From contig NZ_FXTJ01000010.1 in NCBI RefSeq assembly GCF_900182545.1, positions 1 to 64,000 on the forward strand: DNA of 64,000 nucleotides, read 5' to 3'. Below, piece after piece: positions 30,224 through 40,707 of the stretch. The number at the start of each line of letters is the position of its first letter. Within the stretch, counting starts at the first letter, position 1. This DNA is from Geodermatophilus aquaeductus (GTDB taxonomy: Bacteria > Actinomycetota > Actinomycetes > Mycobacteriales > Geodermatophilaceae). Both the position numbers and the translations under genes were made by a program. The notes beneath the pieces are model-generated. The model had not been told where the DNA came from. It was given only the letters and a program-made list of their open reading frames with translations, and did not search any database.

Positions 30224-31765
30224 GTGTACCCGGGGACCCACGCCCGGACGACGCCGGGGAAGGCGGCCGTCGTCGTCGCCGAGACCGGGGACGTCGTCAC
30301 CTACGCGGAGCTCGACGAGCGCTCCACCCGGCTGGCGCGGGTGCTGCGGGAGGCCGGCCTGCGCCCCGGCGACCACCTCGCCTTCCTCTCGGACAATCGC
30401 CCCGAGGTGTTCGAGGTCTACTGGGCCGCGCTGCGCTCGGGGCTCTACGTCACCGGCGTCAACGCGCACCTGAGCGCCGACGAGGCCGCCTACGTCGTCG
30501 CCGACTGCGGCGCCCGCGTGCTCGTCGCCTCCGCCGCGCTGGCCGACCTGGCCGCCGCGGTGGCCGCCCGGGTCCCGGCGCTGGAGCTGCGGCTGGCCTT
30601 CGGTGGCGACGTCCCCGGCTTCGAGCCGTACGCCGACGCGCTGGCGGCGACGTCGGCCGAGCCGCTGGGCGACCAGCCGTGCGGCGCGGACATGCTCTAC
30701 AGCTCGGGCACCACCGGCCGGCCCAAGGGCGTGCAGCCCGCGTTGCCGCAGCGGCAGGTCGACGAGCCCGGCGACACCGTGGCCGGCGTCTTCGGCCCGC
30801 TCTACGGCTTCGGCCCGGACACCGTCTACTACTCGCCGGCGCCGGTCTACCACGCGGCGCCGCTGCGCTTCGGCGGCATGGTGCACCGCTTCGGCGGCAC
30901 GCTGGTGCTGGCGTCCCGCTTCGACGCCGAGGCCGCGCTGGCCCACCTCGGGCGGTACCGGGTCACGCACGCGCAGTTCGTGCCGACGATGTTCGTCCGC
31001 ATGCTCAAGCTGCCGCCGGAGGTGCGCGCGGCCGCCGACGTCTCCTCGCTGCGGGTGGCGGTGCACGCCGCGGCGCCGTGCCCGGTCGAGGTCAAGCGGC
31101 AGATGATGGCGTGGTGGGGGCCGGTGCTCCACGAGTACTACTCGTCCACCGAGGCCAACGGGGTCACGCTCATCGGCCCCGAGGAGTGGCTGCAGCGGCC
31201 CGGGTCGGTCGGGCGGGCCGGCCTCGGCGTCATCCACGTCTGCGCCGACGACGGCGAGGACCTGCCCGCCGGCGAGGTCGGCACCGTCTGGTTCGAGCGC
31301 GACGAGATGCCCTTCGCCTACCACGGCGACCCGGAGAAGACGGCCGGGGCGCAGCACCCGCGGCACCCGACCTGGTCCACGGTGGGCGACGTCGGCTACG
31401 TCGACGACGAGGGCTACCTGTACCTCACCGACCGCAAGGCGTTCATGGTCATCTCCGGCGGCACGAACATCTACCCGCAGGAGGTCGAGGACGTCCTGAC
31501 CCTGCACCCGGCGGTGTACGACGTCGCGGTCATCGGCGTCCCCGACCCGGACATGGGCGAGGTGGTGAAGGCCGTCGTCCAGCTGCCCGACGGCGTCGAG
31601 GGCGGTCCGGAGCTCGAGCGGGAGCTCATCGGCTTCGTGCGCTCCCGCATCGCCCACTACAAGGCGCCGCGCAGCGTGGACTTCGTCGACGAGCTGCCGC
31701 GCACGCCCACCGGCAAGCTGCAGAAGCACAGACTGCGGGCCCGCTACACCGCGGGGACCGGCTGA
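30224..31765 (+). CDS. Acyl-CoA synthetase (AMP-forming), FadD4-like
   Basis: A 513-residue ANL ligase. The P-loop is LYSSGTTGRPKGV, the adenine motif is YYSSTEANG, the aspartate hinge is VGDVGYVDDEGYL and the C-terminal Lys motif is TPTGKLQKHRLR. The N-terminus (TPGKAAVVVAETGDVVTYAELDERS) resembles mycobacterial FadD4. GTG 30224 is chosen because GGGAGGAGG lies 5 nt upstream; GTG 30185 is in frame but has no SD and overlaps a CRP-like site. It is followed after 17 nt by an F420-type oxidoreductase. Confidence 0.9.
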   Translation: MYPGTHARTTPGKAAVVVAETGDVVTYAELDERSTRLARVLREAGLRPGDHLAFLSDNRPEVFEVYWAALRSGLYVTGVNAHLSADEAAYVVADCGARVLVASAALADLAAAVAARVPALELRLAFGGDVPGFEPYADALAATSAEPLGDQPCGADMLYSSGTTGRPKGVQPALPQRQVDEPGDTVAGVFGPLYGFGPDTVYYSPAPVYHAAPLRFGGMVHRFGGTLVLASRFDAEAALAHLGRYRVTHAQFVPTMFVRMLKLPPEVRAAADVSSLRVAVHAAAPCPVEVKRQMMAWWGPVLHEYYSSTEANGVTLIGPEEWLQRPGSVGRAGLGVIHVCADDGEDLPAGEVGTVWFERDEMPFAYHGDPEKTAGAQHPRHPTWSTVGDVGYVDDEGYLYLTDRKAFMVISGGTNIYPQEVEDVLTLHPAVYDVAVIGVPDPDMGEVVKAVVQLPDGVEGGPELERELIGFVRSRIAHYKAPRSVDFVDELPRTPTGKLQKHRLRARYTAGTG

Positions 31766-31782
31766 GGAAGGCGAGCGACGCG

Positions 31783-32805
31783 ATGCGACTGGGACTGTCC
31801 CTGGGCTACTGGGGCGCCGGGCCCGACCCGCAGGCCGCCGAACGGGTCGCCGCGGCCGAGGACCTCGGCTTCGACTCGATCTGGACCGCCGAGGCCTACG
31901 GCTCCGACGCCCTGACGCCGCTGGCCTGGCTGGGCGCCCGCACCACGCGCGTGCGCCTGGGCACCTCGGTGGTGCAGCTGTCGGCGCGCACCCCGACGGC
32001 GACGGCGATGGCCGCGCTCACCCTCGACCACCTCTCCGGCGGGCGCATGGTGCTCGGCATCGGCGCCTCGGGGCCGCAGGTGGTCGAGGGCTGGTACGGG
32101 CAGCCCTATCCGCGGCCGCTGGCCCGCACGCGTGAGTACGTGCAGGTGATGCGGCAGGTGTTCGCGCGGGAGAAGGTCGAGTTCGCCGGCGAGCACTACG
32201 CGTTCCCGTACCCGGGCGGCACCGGGCTCGGCAAGCCGCTGCGCCCGACCGTGCACCCGCTGCGCCCCGACCTGCCGGTGCTGCTCGCCGCCGAGGGGCC
32301 GAAGAACGTGGCGCTGGCCGCGGAGATCGCCGACGGCTGGCAGCCGCTGTTCTACGCGCCGCGGCAGGACGCCCACTACCGCGAGGCACTCGCCGAGGGC
32401 TTCGCCCGGCCCGGCGCGCGGCGCACCGCCGACGACTTCGAGGTCGTCGGCATGGTGCAGGTCGTCGTCGACGACGACGTCGAGGCCGCCGCCGACCGGC
32501 TGCGTCCGATGCTGGCGCTCTACATCGGCGGGATGGGCGCGAAGGGCGTCAACTTCCACCACGACGTCTTCGTGCGGATGGGCTACGCCGACGAGTGCGC
32601 CCGCATCCAGGAGGCCTACCTGGCCGGGCGCAAGGACGAGGCCGCCGGGCTGGTGCCGTTGCGGCTCGTCGAGGAGGTCGCGCTCGTCGGGCCGCGCGGC
32701 AAGGTCGCCGAGGAGGCGCACGTCTGGCGGGACTCGCTGCTCACCACGATGGTCGTCGGCGGCGACCCGAAGACGCTGGCGGCGATCGCCGACGTCCTCG
32801 GCTGA
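31783..32805 (+). CDS. LLM-class F420-dependent oxidoreductase
   Basis: A 340-residue luciferase-like TIM-barrel protein. It starts with RLGLSLGYWGAGPDP. LGTSVVQLSARTPTATAMAA is the segment that contacts the deazaflavin in F420 enzymes of this group, and LSGGRMVLGIGASGPQV follows. It should reduce or oxidise a carbonyl or acyl-derived substrate with coenzyme F420, which fits an actinomycete. The gene follows the acyl-CoA ligase by 17 nt and ends 5 bp before the convergent DHFR-like gene. Confidence 0.85.
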   Translation: MRLGLSLGYWGAGPDPQAAERVAAAEDLGFDSIWTAEAYGSDALTPLAWLGARTTRVRLGTSVVQLSARTPTATAMAALTLDHLSGGRMVLGIGASGPQVVEGWYGQPYPRPLARTREYVQVMRQVFAREKVEFAGEHYAFPYPGGTGLGKPLRPTVHPLRPDLPVLLAAEGPKNVALAAEIADGWQPLFYAPRQDAHYREALAEGFARPGARRTADDFEVVGMVQVVVDDDVEAAADRLRPMLALYIGGMGAKGVNFHHDVFVRMGYADECARIQEAYLAGRKDEAAGLVPLRLVEEVALVGPRGKVAEEAHVWRDSLLTTMVVGGDPKTLAAIADVLG

Positions 32806-32810
32806 ATCGG

Positions 32811-33392
32811 TCAACGGCGCACCCGGTAGCGCAGGTGGAGCACCCGGTTGCCCTGGAGCACCACGTCGGGATCCGCCAACAGGTGCTGCGCATGGGCCGA
32901 CCCGAAGAAGCGCTTGCCGGACCCGAACACGACGGGCACGACGTCCATGCGCACCTCGTCGACCAGGCCCGCGGCGAGCACCTGGCCACCGACGTCGCCG
33001 GCGGCGACCTCGACCAGGCGGTTCCCCGCGAGCTCCTGCGCCCTGGCCACGGCCGCCTCGACGCCGTCGACGAAGTGGAACGGCGCGTCGGGGTCCCAGC
33101 CCTCGGGCATCGGCCGGTGGGTCACGACGACCACGTGGTCGATCCCGCTCGGGGGCTTCCCGTCCCAGCCGTCCGTCAGGTCGAAGACGTGGCGGCCGCA
33201 GATCGTGACCCCGATCGCGTCCCAGTACGGCCGGGTGTGGTCGTAGGACGTCTGCGACACCGTCAACGCGCCGCTCTCGTCCAACGGGACGTCCCCGCTG
33301 GACAACCAGTCGAACAACGGACCGGGCTGGTCGTGCTCGTCGGCGATGAAGCCGTCCACCGACACCGAGCCGTACATGACCACCGTGCTCAC
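32811..33392 (-). CDS. RibD/DHFR-fold family protein (copy 1)
   Basis: A 193-residue protein of the RibD C-terminal/dihydrofolate reductase-like fold. It has YGSVSVDGFIADE at the start, ICGRHVFDLTDGWDGKPP in the NADPH region, and VGGQVLAAGLVDEVRMDVVPVVFGSGKRF, where the usual GG-xx nucleotide loop is found. GTG 33392 has GAGGAG 6 nt upstream. It follows a paralogue (33434-33997) by 41 bp on the same strand. Neither shows the folate-site residues of true DHFR, so function is unknown. Confidence 0.85.
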   Translation of the reverse strand: MSTVVMYGSVSVDGFIADEHDQPGPLFDWLSSGDVPLDESGALTVSQTSYDHTRPYWDAIGVTICGRHVFDLTDGWDGKPPSGIDHVVVVTHRPMPEGWDPDAPFHFVDGVEAAVARAQELAGNRLVEVAAGDVGGQVLAAGLVDEVRMDVVPVVFGSGKRFFGSAHAQHLLADPDVVLQGNRVLHLRYRVRR

Positions 33393-33433
33393 GGGGTTCT
33401 CCTCTGCTTGGGGGTACGCGGATCCTCGGGCGC

Positions 33434-33997
33434 TCAGTGCCTGGTCTCGTACCTGGTCAGGAGCACGCCGTCGGGGAACGTCCGGGTCTCCACCAGGGCC
33501 AGGTCCACCCAGTCGTCCAGGGCCGTGAAGAACGGCGTGCCGCCGCCCACCAGGACCGGGTGGGTGACGAGCGCGTACTCGTCGATCAGCCCGACCCGCA
33601 TCGCCGCCGCGGCGAGAGTGGCCCCGACGATGTCCAAGGGGCCGCCGTCCTCGGCCTTGAGCCGGGTGATCTCGGTGACCGCGTCGCCGGTGACCAGGCG
33701 CGTGTTCCAGTCGACCGTGTCGATCGTGGAGGAGAACACCACCTTCGGCATGTCCCGCCAGCGGCGGGCGTACTCGACGTGCGCCGGTGTGGCGCCGGGC
33801 TGCTGGTCGGCGGTCGGCCAGTGGGAACTCATCCCCTCCCACACCTTGCGCCCGTACAGCGCCGTGCCCGTCGCTCCCACCCGGTCGGACCACCACTGGA
33901 ACAGCTCGTCGCTCGGCACGCTCCAGCCGAGGTCGTCGCCGGGTGCGGCGGTGTAGCCGTCCAGGCTCAGGTTCATGGCGAAGGTCAGTCTCCGCAT
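33434..33997 (-). CDS. RibD/DHFR-fold family protein (copy 2)
   Basis: A 187-residue protein with MNLSLDGYTAAP, LYGRKVWEGMSSHWP and VGATLAAAAMRVGLIDEYALVTHPVLVGGG. It has the same fold and order as the neighbouring paralogue but belongs to a different subgroup: the W at ELFQWWSDRV and the PTADQQPGAT loop are typical of small actinobacterial DHFR-like reductases. It lies upstream of copy 1. ATG 33997 has GGGAGG about 10 nt upstream. The role is unknown. Confidence 0.85.
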   Translation of the reverse strand: MRRLTFAMNLSLDGYTAAPGDDLGWSVPSDELFQWWSDRVGATGTALYGRKVWEGMSSHWPTADQQPGATPAHVEYARRWRDMPKVVFSSTIDTVDWNTRLVTGDAVTEITRLKAEDGGPLDIVGATLAAAAMRVGLIDEYALVTHPVLVGGGTPFFTALDDWVDLALVETRTFPDGVLLTRYETRH

Positions 33998-34090
33998 GGC
34001 GTCATGCCTCCCGGAAGTCGGTCATCGGCGTACTGACCAGCACGGCGCGCAGAAGTCATCGGTCGGGCCACACCGAGGGCAGGCGGGGGA

Positions 34091-35946
<1,856 letters not shown>

Positions 35947-35948
<2 letters not shown>

Positions 35949-35976
35949 GCGGCAGAGATGGCCATTTCTGCCGCTC
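35947..35976 (+). terminator. 30-bp near-perfect palindrome between hpd and hmgA
   Basis: GAGCGGCAGA (35947-35956) and TCTGCCGCTC (35967-35976) flank a central GATGGCCATT, which is itself nearly palindromic. Only two symmetric positions differ. It starts inside the hpd stop codon. It may be an intercistronic attenuator or mRNA-stability hairpin, or a member of a dispersed palindrome family. Confidence 0.5.
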
Positions 35977-35992
35977 CTCAGGGAGGTCGAGC

Positions 35993-37195
35993 ATGGCGTT
36001 CTACCGGCGGGTGGGCAGCGTCCCGCCCAAGCGGCACACGCAGCACCGCCGTCCCGACGGCGGCCTGTACGCCGAGGAGCTGATGGGGGAGGAGGGCTTC
36101 AGCTCCGACTCCGCGCTGCTCTACCACCGCGGGATCCCGTCGGCGCTGGTCGACGCCCGGCCGTGGGAGCTGCCCGACCAGACGCTGACGCCGAACGCGC
36201 CGCTGGTGCCCCGGCACCTCAAGCTGCACGACCTGTTCCCCGGTGAGGAGCACAAGGGCACCGACCCGGTCACCGGGCGGCGGCTGGTCCTGGGCAACGC
36301 CGACGTGCGGATCTCCTACGCGGTGAGCAGCCTGACCAGCCCGTACTACCGCAACGCCACCGGCGACGAGTGCGTCTTCGTCGAGCGCGGCGCGGCCACG
36401 GTGGAGACGGTGTTCGGCGCCCTGGAGGTCGGGCGGGGCGACTACGTTGTGATCCCGCGGGCCACCACGCACCGCTGGGTCCCCACCGGCGAGGAGCCGC
36501 TACGCACGTACGCCGTCGAGGCGAACTCCCACATCGCCCCGCCCAAGCGCTACCTGTCGCGCTACGGGCAGTTCCTCGAGCACGCCCCGTACTGCGAGCG
36601 GGACCTGCGCGGCCCGTCCGAGCCGATGCTCGCCGAGGGCACCGACGTCGAGGTGTACGTCAAGCACCGCGCCCCCGGCGGCCTCGCCGGCACGGTGCAC
36701 GTCGTCCCGGATCACCCCTTCGACGTCGTCGGCTGGGACGGCTGCCTGTACCCCTACGCCTTCGACGTCGCCGACTTCGAGCCGATCACCGGGCGGGTGC
36801 ACCAGCCGCCGCCGGTGCACCAGGTGTTCGAGGGCGCCGGCTTCGTCATCTGCAACTTCGTGCCGCGCAAGGTCGACTACCACCCGCTCGCGGTGCCGGT
36901 GCCCTACTACCACTCCAACGTCGACAGCGACGAGGTCATGTTCTACGTCGACGGCGACTACGAGGCCCGCAAGGGCTCCGGCATCGGCAAGGGATCGATC
37001 TCCCTGCACCCCGGCGGGCACTCGCACGGCCCGCAGCCCGGCGCGGTCGAGCGCTCGCTGGGCGCGGAGGCCTTCGACGAGCTCGCCGTCATGGTCGACA
37101 CCTTCCGCCCGCTCGACCTCGGCGAGGCCGGTACGGCCAGTGACGACGGGAAGTACGCCTGGAGCTGGTCCGGGCGCGGGCCGTCAGGCGGCTGA
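35993..37195 (+). CDS. hmgA: Homogentisate 1,2-dioxygenase
   Basis: A 400-residue enzyme (EC 1.13.11.5) that opens the homogentisate ring to maleylacetoacetate. It has the N-terminal beta-rich domain with RPDGGLYAEELMG and the C-terminal cupin-like domain. The Fe ligands fit the His and Glu in YYHSNVDSDEVMFYVDGDY and the later His of SLHPGGHSHGPQPG. ATG 35993 has AGGGAGG 6 nt upstream. Its last 12 bp overlap the end of the convergent oleD gene. The fumarylacetoacetase and isomerase genes are not in the window. Confidence 0.93.
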   Translation: MAFYRRVGSVPPKRHTQHRRPDGGLYAEELMGEEGFSSDSALLYHRGIPSALVDARPWELPDQTLTPNAPLVPRHLKLHDLFPGEEHKGTDPVTGRRLVLGNADVRISYAVSSLTSPYYRNATGDECVFVERGAATVETVFGALEVGRGDYVVIPRATTHRWVPTGEEPLRTYAVEANSHIAPPKRYLSRYGQFLEHAPYCERDLRGPSEPMLAEGTDVEVYVKHRAPGGLAGTVHVVPDHPFDVVGWDGCLYPYAFDVADFEPITGRVHQPPPVHQVFEGAGFVICNFVPRKVDYHPLAVPVPYYHSNVDSDEVMFYVDGDYEARKGSGIGKGSISLHPGGHSHGPQPGAVERSLGAEAFDELAVMVDTFRPLDLGEAGTASDDGKYAWSWSGRGPSGG

Positions 37196-38167
37196 GTCGG
37201 AGGCGGCTGAGTACGAGCTGGCCAGGCGGGCGAAGCCCTCCTCGAGCGTCACGTGCGGCTCCCACCCGAGGGCGGTGCGGGTGCGCCGCTGGTCGAACCA
37301 GTGCGCGGTCGCGAGCTGCTCGGCGAGGAAGCGGGTGATCGGCGGGACGTCGCGCCGGCCGGTCACCGCCCAGATCCCCTCGACGGCGGCGCCGGCCGCC
37401 CAGGCCGCCCGGAACGGCACCCGGCGGCGCGGCGCGGGGACCCCGGCGGCCCGGCACAGCCGCCCGATGACCTCCGCGACCGGGCGCGGCTCGCCGTTGG
37501 AGACGACCAGCGCCTCGCCGTGCACGGACCCGCACGCGTCCACCGCGGCGACCAGGGCCGCGGCGGCGTTGTCGACGTAGGTGGTGTCGATCAGCGCCGC
37601 GCCCGAGCCGATCACCGGCAGCCGGCCGGTGCGCGCCCGCTCGACGATGCGTGCCACGAGCTGCGTGTCGCCCGGTCCCCACACCAGGTGCGGCCGCACC
37701 GCCAGCACGGCCAGCGCGGGGCCGTCGGCGGCCAGGACCTCGCGCTCGGCGATCGCCTTGGAGCGCGAGTAGCGGCCGCGCGCGCCGTCGGGGTCGGCCG
37801 GCCCGGCGCCGACGCCGGTCAGCGCCGTCCCGGCGTGCGCCACCGACGGCGAGGAGACGTACACCAGCCGGCCGACGCCGGCGGCCCGGCACGCCCCGAC
37901 GACGGACCGGGTGCCCTCGACGTTCGCGGTCACGTACTCCGCCCACGGGCCGGTGACGTCGACCTTCGCGGCCAGGTGCAGCACGGCGTCCTGGCCCCGT
38001 ACGGCGCGGTCGACGGCGTCCCGGTCGGCGACGTCGCCGAGCACCTCGCGGCACGGCAGGCCCGAGGGCCGGCGCTGCAGCACCGTCACGTCGTCGCCGC
38101 GCTCGAGCAGCGCTCTCGCCGTCGCCCGGCCGAGCATGCCGCTCGCGCCGGTGACCAGCACCCTCAC
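37184..38167 (-). CDS. oleD: OleD-type NAD(P)-dependent 2-alkyl-3-ketoalkanoate reductase
   Basis: A 327-residue extended short-chain dehydrogenase. Nucleotide loop VLVTGASGMLGRATA; catalytic Tyr-Lys in RYSRSKAIAE, Ser in VYVSSPSVAH. OleD reduces the OleA product (2-alkyl-3-keto acid) to the 2-alkyl-3-hydroxy acid that OleC cyclises. GTG 38167 overlaps the oleBC stop as GTGA. Position and motif fit the actinobacterial oleABCD cluster, so the call is firm at pathway level; the family alone (3-beta-HSD-like) would be less specific. Confidence 0.88.
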   Translation of the reverse strand: MRVLVTGASGMLGRATARALLERGDDVTVLQRRPSGLPCREVLGDVADRDAVDRAVRGQDAVLHLAAKVDVTGPWAEYVTANVEGTRSVVGACRAAGVGRLVYVSSPSVAHAGTALTGVGAGPADPDGARGRYSRSKAIAEREVLAADGPALAVLAVRPHLVWGPGDTQLVARIVERARTGRLPVIGSGAALIDTTYVDNAAAALVAAVDACGSVHGEALVVSNGEPRPVAEVIGRLCRAAGVPAPRRRVPFRAAWAAGAAVEGIWAVTGRRDVPPITRFLAEQLATAHWFDQRRTRTALGWEPHVTLEEGFARLASSYSAASDSAA

Positions 38168-40707
38168 GACCGGGCGCCGGCCAGCACCCGCGCCGCGCGG
38201 CGGGCGACCTCGGCGCGGTCGACCTTCGACTGGTGCCGGATGTCCACCGGCAGCGCCGGGACGGTCAGCACCGCGGCGACGTCGACGCCCGCGGCCGAGC
38301 GGACGGCGTCGGTGAGGTCCGGTCCGGCCAGCCGCGGCCGCCGGCCGCGCCGCCGGTCGTGGGAGGGCACCACGACCACCACGACGACCTGCGCCCCCGC
38401 CGGCCCGACGCCGACGGCCGCCGCGGACGTCACGCCCTCGAGGCGCTCGACCCGCTGCTCGATCCCGACCGGCGTCACCGGTCCCACGGCCGTGGTCACC
38501 ACGTGCTGCAGGCGGCCCTCGATCCACAGCCGGCCCTCGGCGTCGAGGTGCCCGACGTCGCCGGTGCGGTGCCAGCCGGCGTCCCGGGAGGTCGCGCGCT
38601 CCAGCGCCCACAGCGCGTCGTAGCGGTCCTTGACGTGCGCGGCCCGCACGCACACCTCGCCGGTGGTGCCAGGGGAGTCGGTGAGCGGCCCGTCCGCCCG
38701 TCCGTCGGCCGACAGCGGGCTGACACGCACGGAGACGCCCGGCAGCGGCGTGCCCACGCAGACGCCCTCGCCCTCGCCGGCCGCCTCGATGCCAGCGAGG
38801 GAGACGTCGGCGACGGGCAGCACCTCGGTCATCCCGTACGGCGTGTGCGCGTCGGCGGCCGGGAGCACGTCGCGCAGCGAGCGCAGCAGTGACGCCGGGA
38901 CGGGCGCGCCGGCGGACATGAGCAGCCGGACGCCGGCGAGCGCCTGCCGCTGCGCCGCCGAGAGGTCCGCCGCGGTGGCCGCGACCCGCCGCAGCGCCGC
39001 GGGCGAGGCGAACACGACCGTCGCCCCGACCGCGGCCGCGGCGTCGGCGAGGGCGGCCGCGGTGAGCGACCCGGGTGCGGTGACGTCGACGTCGGGGACC
39101 GCCGACCCGATGCCCAGCGCGGGCCCGAGGATCGCGAAGGGGGCGAACGCCGCCACCAGGCGGTCGGCGGGGGTGAGGGCGTAGGCCGAGCGGACGAGGG
39201 CGGTCTGCGCGGCGGCCTGGCGGTGCGTGTAGACGACGCCCTTGGCGGGCCCCGTGGCGCCGGAGGTGAACAGCACGGCGCAGTCGTCGTCGACCGGGAC
39301 CTCGGCCGGCACCGGGGCCGAGCGGCCGAGCACCTCGAGGTCGTCGAGGGTGTGCGCGGCGCCGCGGGAGCCCCGCCCCGCCGCGATGCGGAGCCCGGGC
39401 AGGCCCATCAGCCGCGCGGCGGCCAGGCCCTTGCCGCTGCCGATGACGGCGTCGACCCCGGCGCTGCGCAGGGCCCGGCGCATGCCGGCGAACCCGAGGC
39501 CCTTGTCGGCCACGACCACGACCCCGCCGGCGCGCCAGACGGCGTAGACCGAGGCGGTGAGGTCGGCCGAGGGCTCGACCAGGAGCGCGACGCGGTGCCC
39601 GGGGCGGACGCCGGCGGCCGCGAGCCCGGCGGCCAGGTGCCGCACCCGCGCGGCGAGCCCCGACCAGGTCACCGTCGTGCCGCCGACCTCGACGACGGCG
39701 GCCGCGTCGTCGCCGGCCCGCTCCTCCAGCGCCGACCACAGCCGCCGCGCGGCGCCGTCGGCGGGCCCGGCCGGGCGGTCGGGCGCCGCACGGCCGGCGT
39801 CGAGGTCGGTCACCCACTGCGCCACGGCCTGCGCGTACTGCGGCGCATCCTCGGGGAGCAGGTGCGAGGCGCCCTCGTAGCGGTGCAGCCGGGCCTGCGG
39901 CAGGCGGCCGCGCAGGTCGGTCAGGTACCGCTCGCCGAAGACGGGGTCGCGGGGGCCCCACAGCAGCAGCGCGGGGACGTCGAGGTCGCGGATGCCCTCG
40001 GCGATCGCCTCCTGCGCCGCGCGCGAGGGGTGCCCGGGCGAGAACGGGATGTCGGCGACGAAGTCGCCCACCGACCGGCGCCGCGCGCGCGAGCGGTACG
40101 GGCTGGCGAACGCCCGGCGCACCTCGGCGGGCAGGGCCGGGCGGGACAGCGCCGTCGTCGCGCGGACGAACACCGGCGTGCCGACGGTGACCGCCGCGCG
40201 GACGCCGGGGGCGTCGGCGGCGCGGATGAGCACCGGGCCCCAGTCGCCCTCGGGCATGGCGACGGCGGTGTTGCACAGGACGACCCCGCGCAGGTCGGCG
40301 CGGTGCTCCAGTGCCCAGCCCAGCGAGATGACGCCGCCCCAGTCGTGCCCGACGGTGACCACCGGGCCGGTGACGCCGAGCGCCGCGGTCAGGTCGCCGA
40401 GGTCGGCGACCCGCTGCCGCAGCGTCCGGGGCGCGGTCAGCCGGTCCGACCACCCCATGCCGAGCTGGTCGGGGGCGACCACCCGCCACCCGGGCGGGGC
40501 GGCGGCCAGCAGCCGGCGCCACAGGTAGGACCAGGTGGGGTTGCCGTGGACGCACAGCAGCGTGCCCACGGGGTCGGTCACGCCGTTGTCGAGGACGTGC
40601 CAGGTGTGCTTGGTGCCCGTGGCGTCGGCGACGGCGAGCGTGCGGGACCAGGCGGGGTCCAGGCCGGGCAGCGCCGGCGGGGACCCCGCCACGTCGGGCG
40701 CCGTCAC
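38164..40707 (-). CDS. OleBC fusion: beta-lactone decarboxylase + beta-lactone synthetase
   Basis: An 847-residue fusion as found in actinobacterial olefin clusters. Residues 1-310 are an alpha/beta hydrolase of the haloalkane dehalogenase type (OleB): HGNPTWSYLWRR and nucleophile elbow GHDWGGVIS (Asp). Residues about 325-847 are an AMP-forming-like enzyme (OleC): LFTSGATGPAKGVVYTH, PYGMTEVLPVAD, TGDVGHLD and the C-terminal DIRHQSKVDR. OleC makes a cis-beta-lactone and OleB decarboxylates it to the internal alkene. GTG 40707 overlaps the oleA stop as GTGA. Fusion should channel the reactive lactone. Confidence 0.9.
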   Translation of the reverse strand: MTAPDVAGSPPALPGLDPAWSRTLAVADATGTKHTWHVLDNGVTDPVGTLLCVHGNPTWSYLWRRLLAAAPPGWRVVAPDQLGMGWSDRLTAPRTLRQRVADLGDLTAALGVTGPVVTVGHDWGGVISLGWALEHRADLRGVVLCNTAVAMPEGDWGPVLIRAADAPGVRAAVTVGTPVFVRATTALSRPALPAEVRRAFASPYRSRARRRSVGDFVADIPFSPGHPSRAAQEAIAEGIRDLDVPALLLWGPRDPVFGERYLTDLRGRLPQARLHRYEGASHLLPEDAPQYAQAVAQWVTDLDAGRAAPDRPAGPADGAARRLWSALEERAGDDAAAVVEVGGTTVTWSGLAARVRHLAAGLAAAGVRPGHRVALLVEPSADLTASVYAVWRAGGVVVVADKGLGFAGMRRALRSAGVDAVIGSGKGLAAARLMGLPGLRIAAGRGSRGAAHTLDDLEVLGRSAPVPAEVPVDDDCAVLFTSGATGPAKGVVYTHRQAAAQTALVRSAYALTPADRLVAAFAPFAILGPALGIGSAVPDVDVTAPGSLTAAALADAAAAVGATVVFASPAALRRVAATAADLSAAQRQALAGVRLLMSAGAPVPASLLRSLRDVLPAADAHTPYGMTEVLPVADVSLAGIEAAGEGEGVCVGTPLPGVSVRVSPLSADGRADGPLTDSPGTTGEVCVRAAHVKDRYDALWALERATSRDAGWHRTGDVGHLDAEGRLWIEGRLQHVVTTAVGPVTPVGIEQRVERLEGVTSAAAVGVGPAGAQVVVVVVVPSHDRRRGRRPRLAGPDLTDAVRSAAGVDVAAVLTVPALPVDIRHQSKVDRAEVARRAARVLAGARS

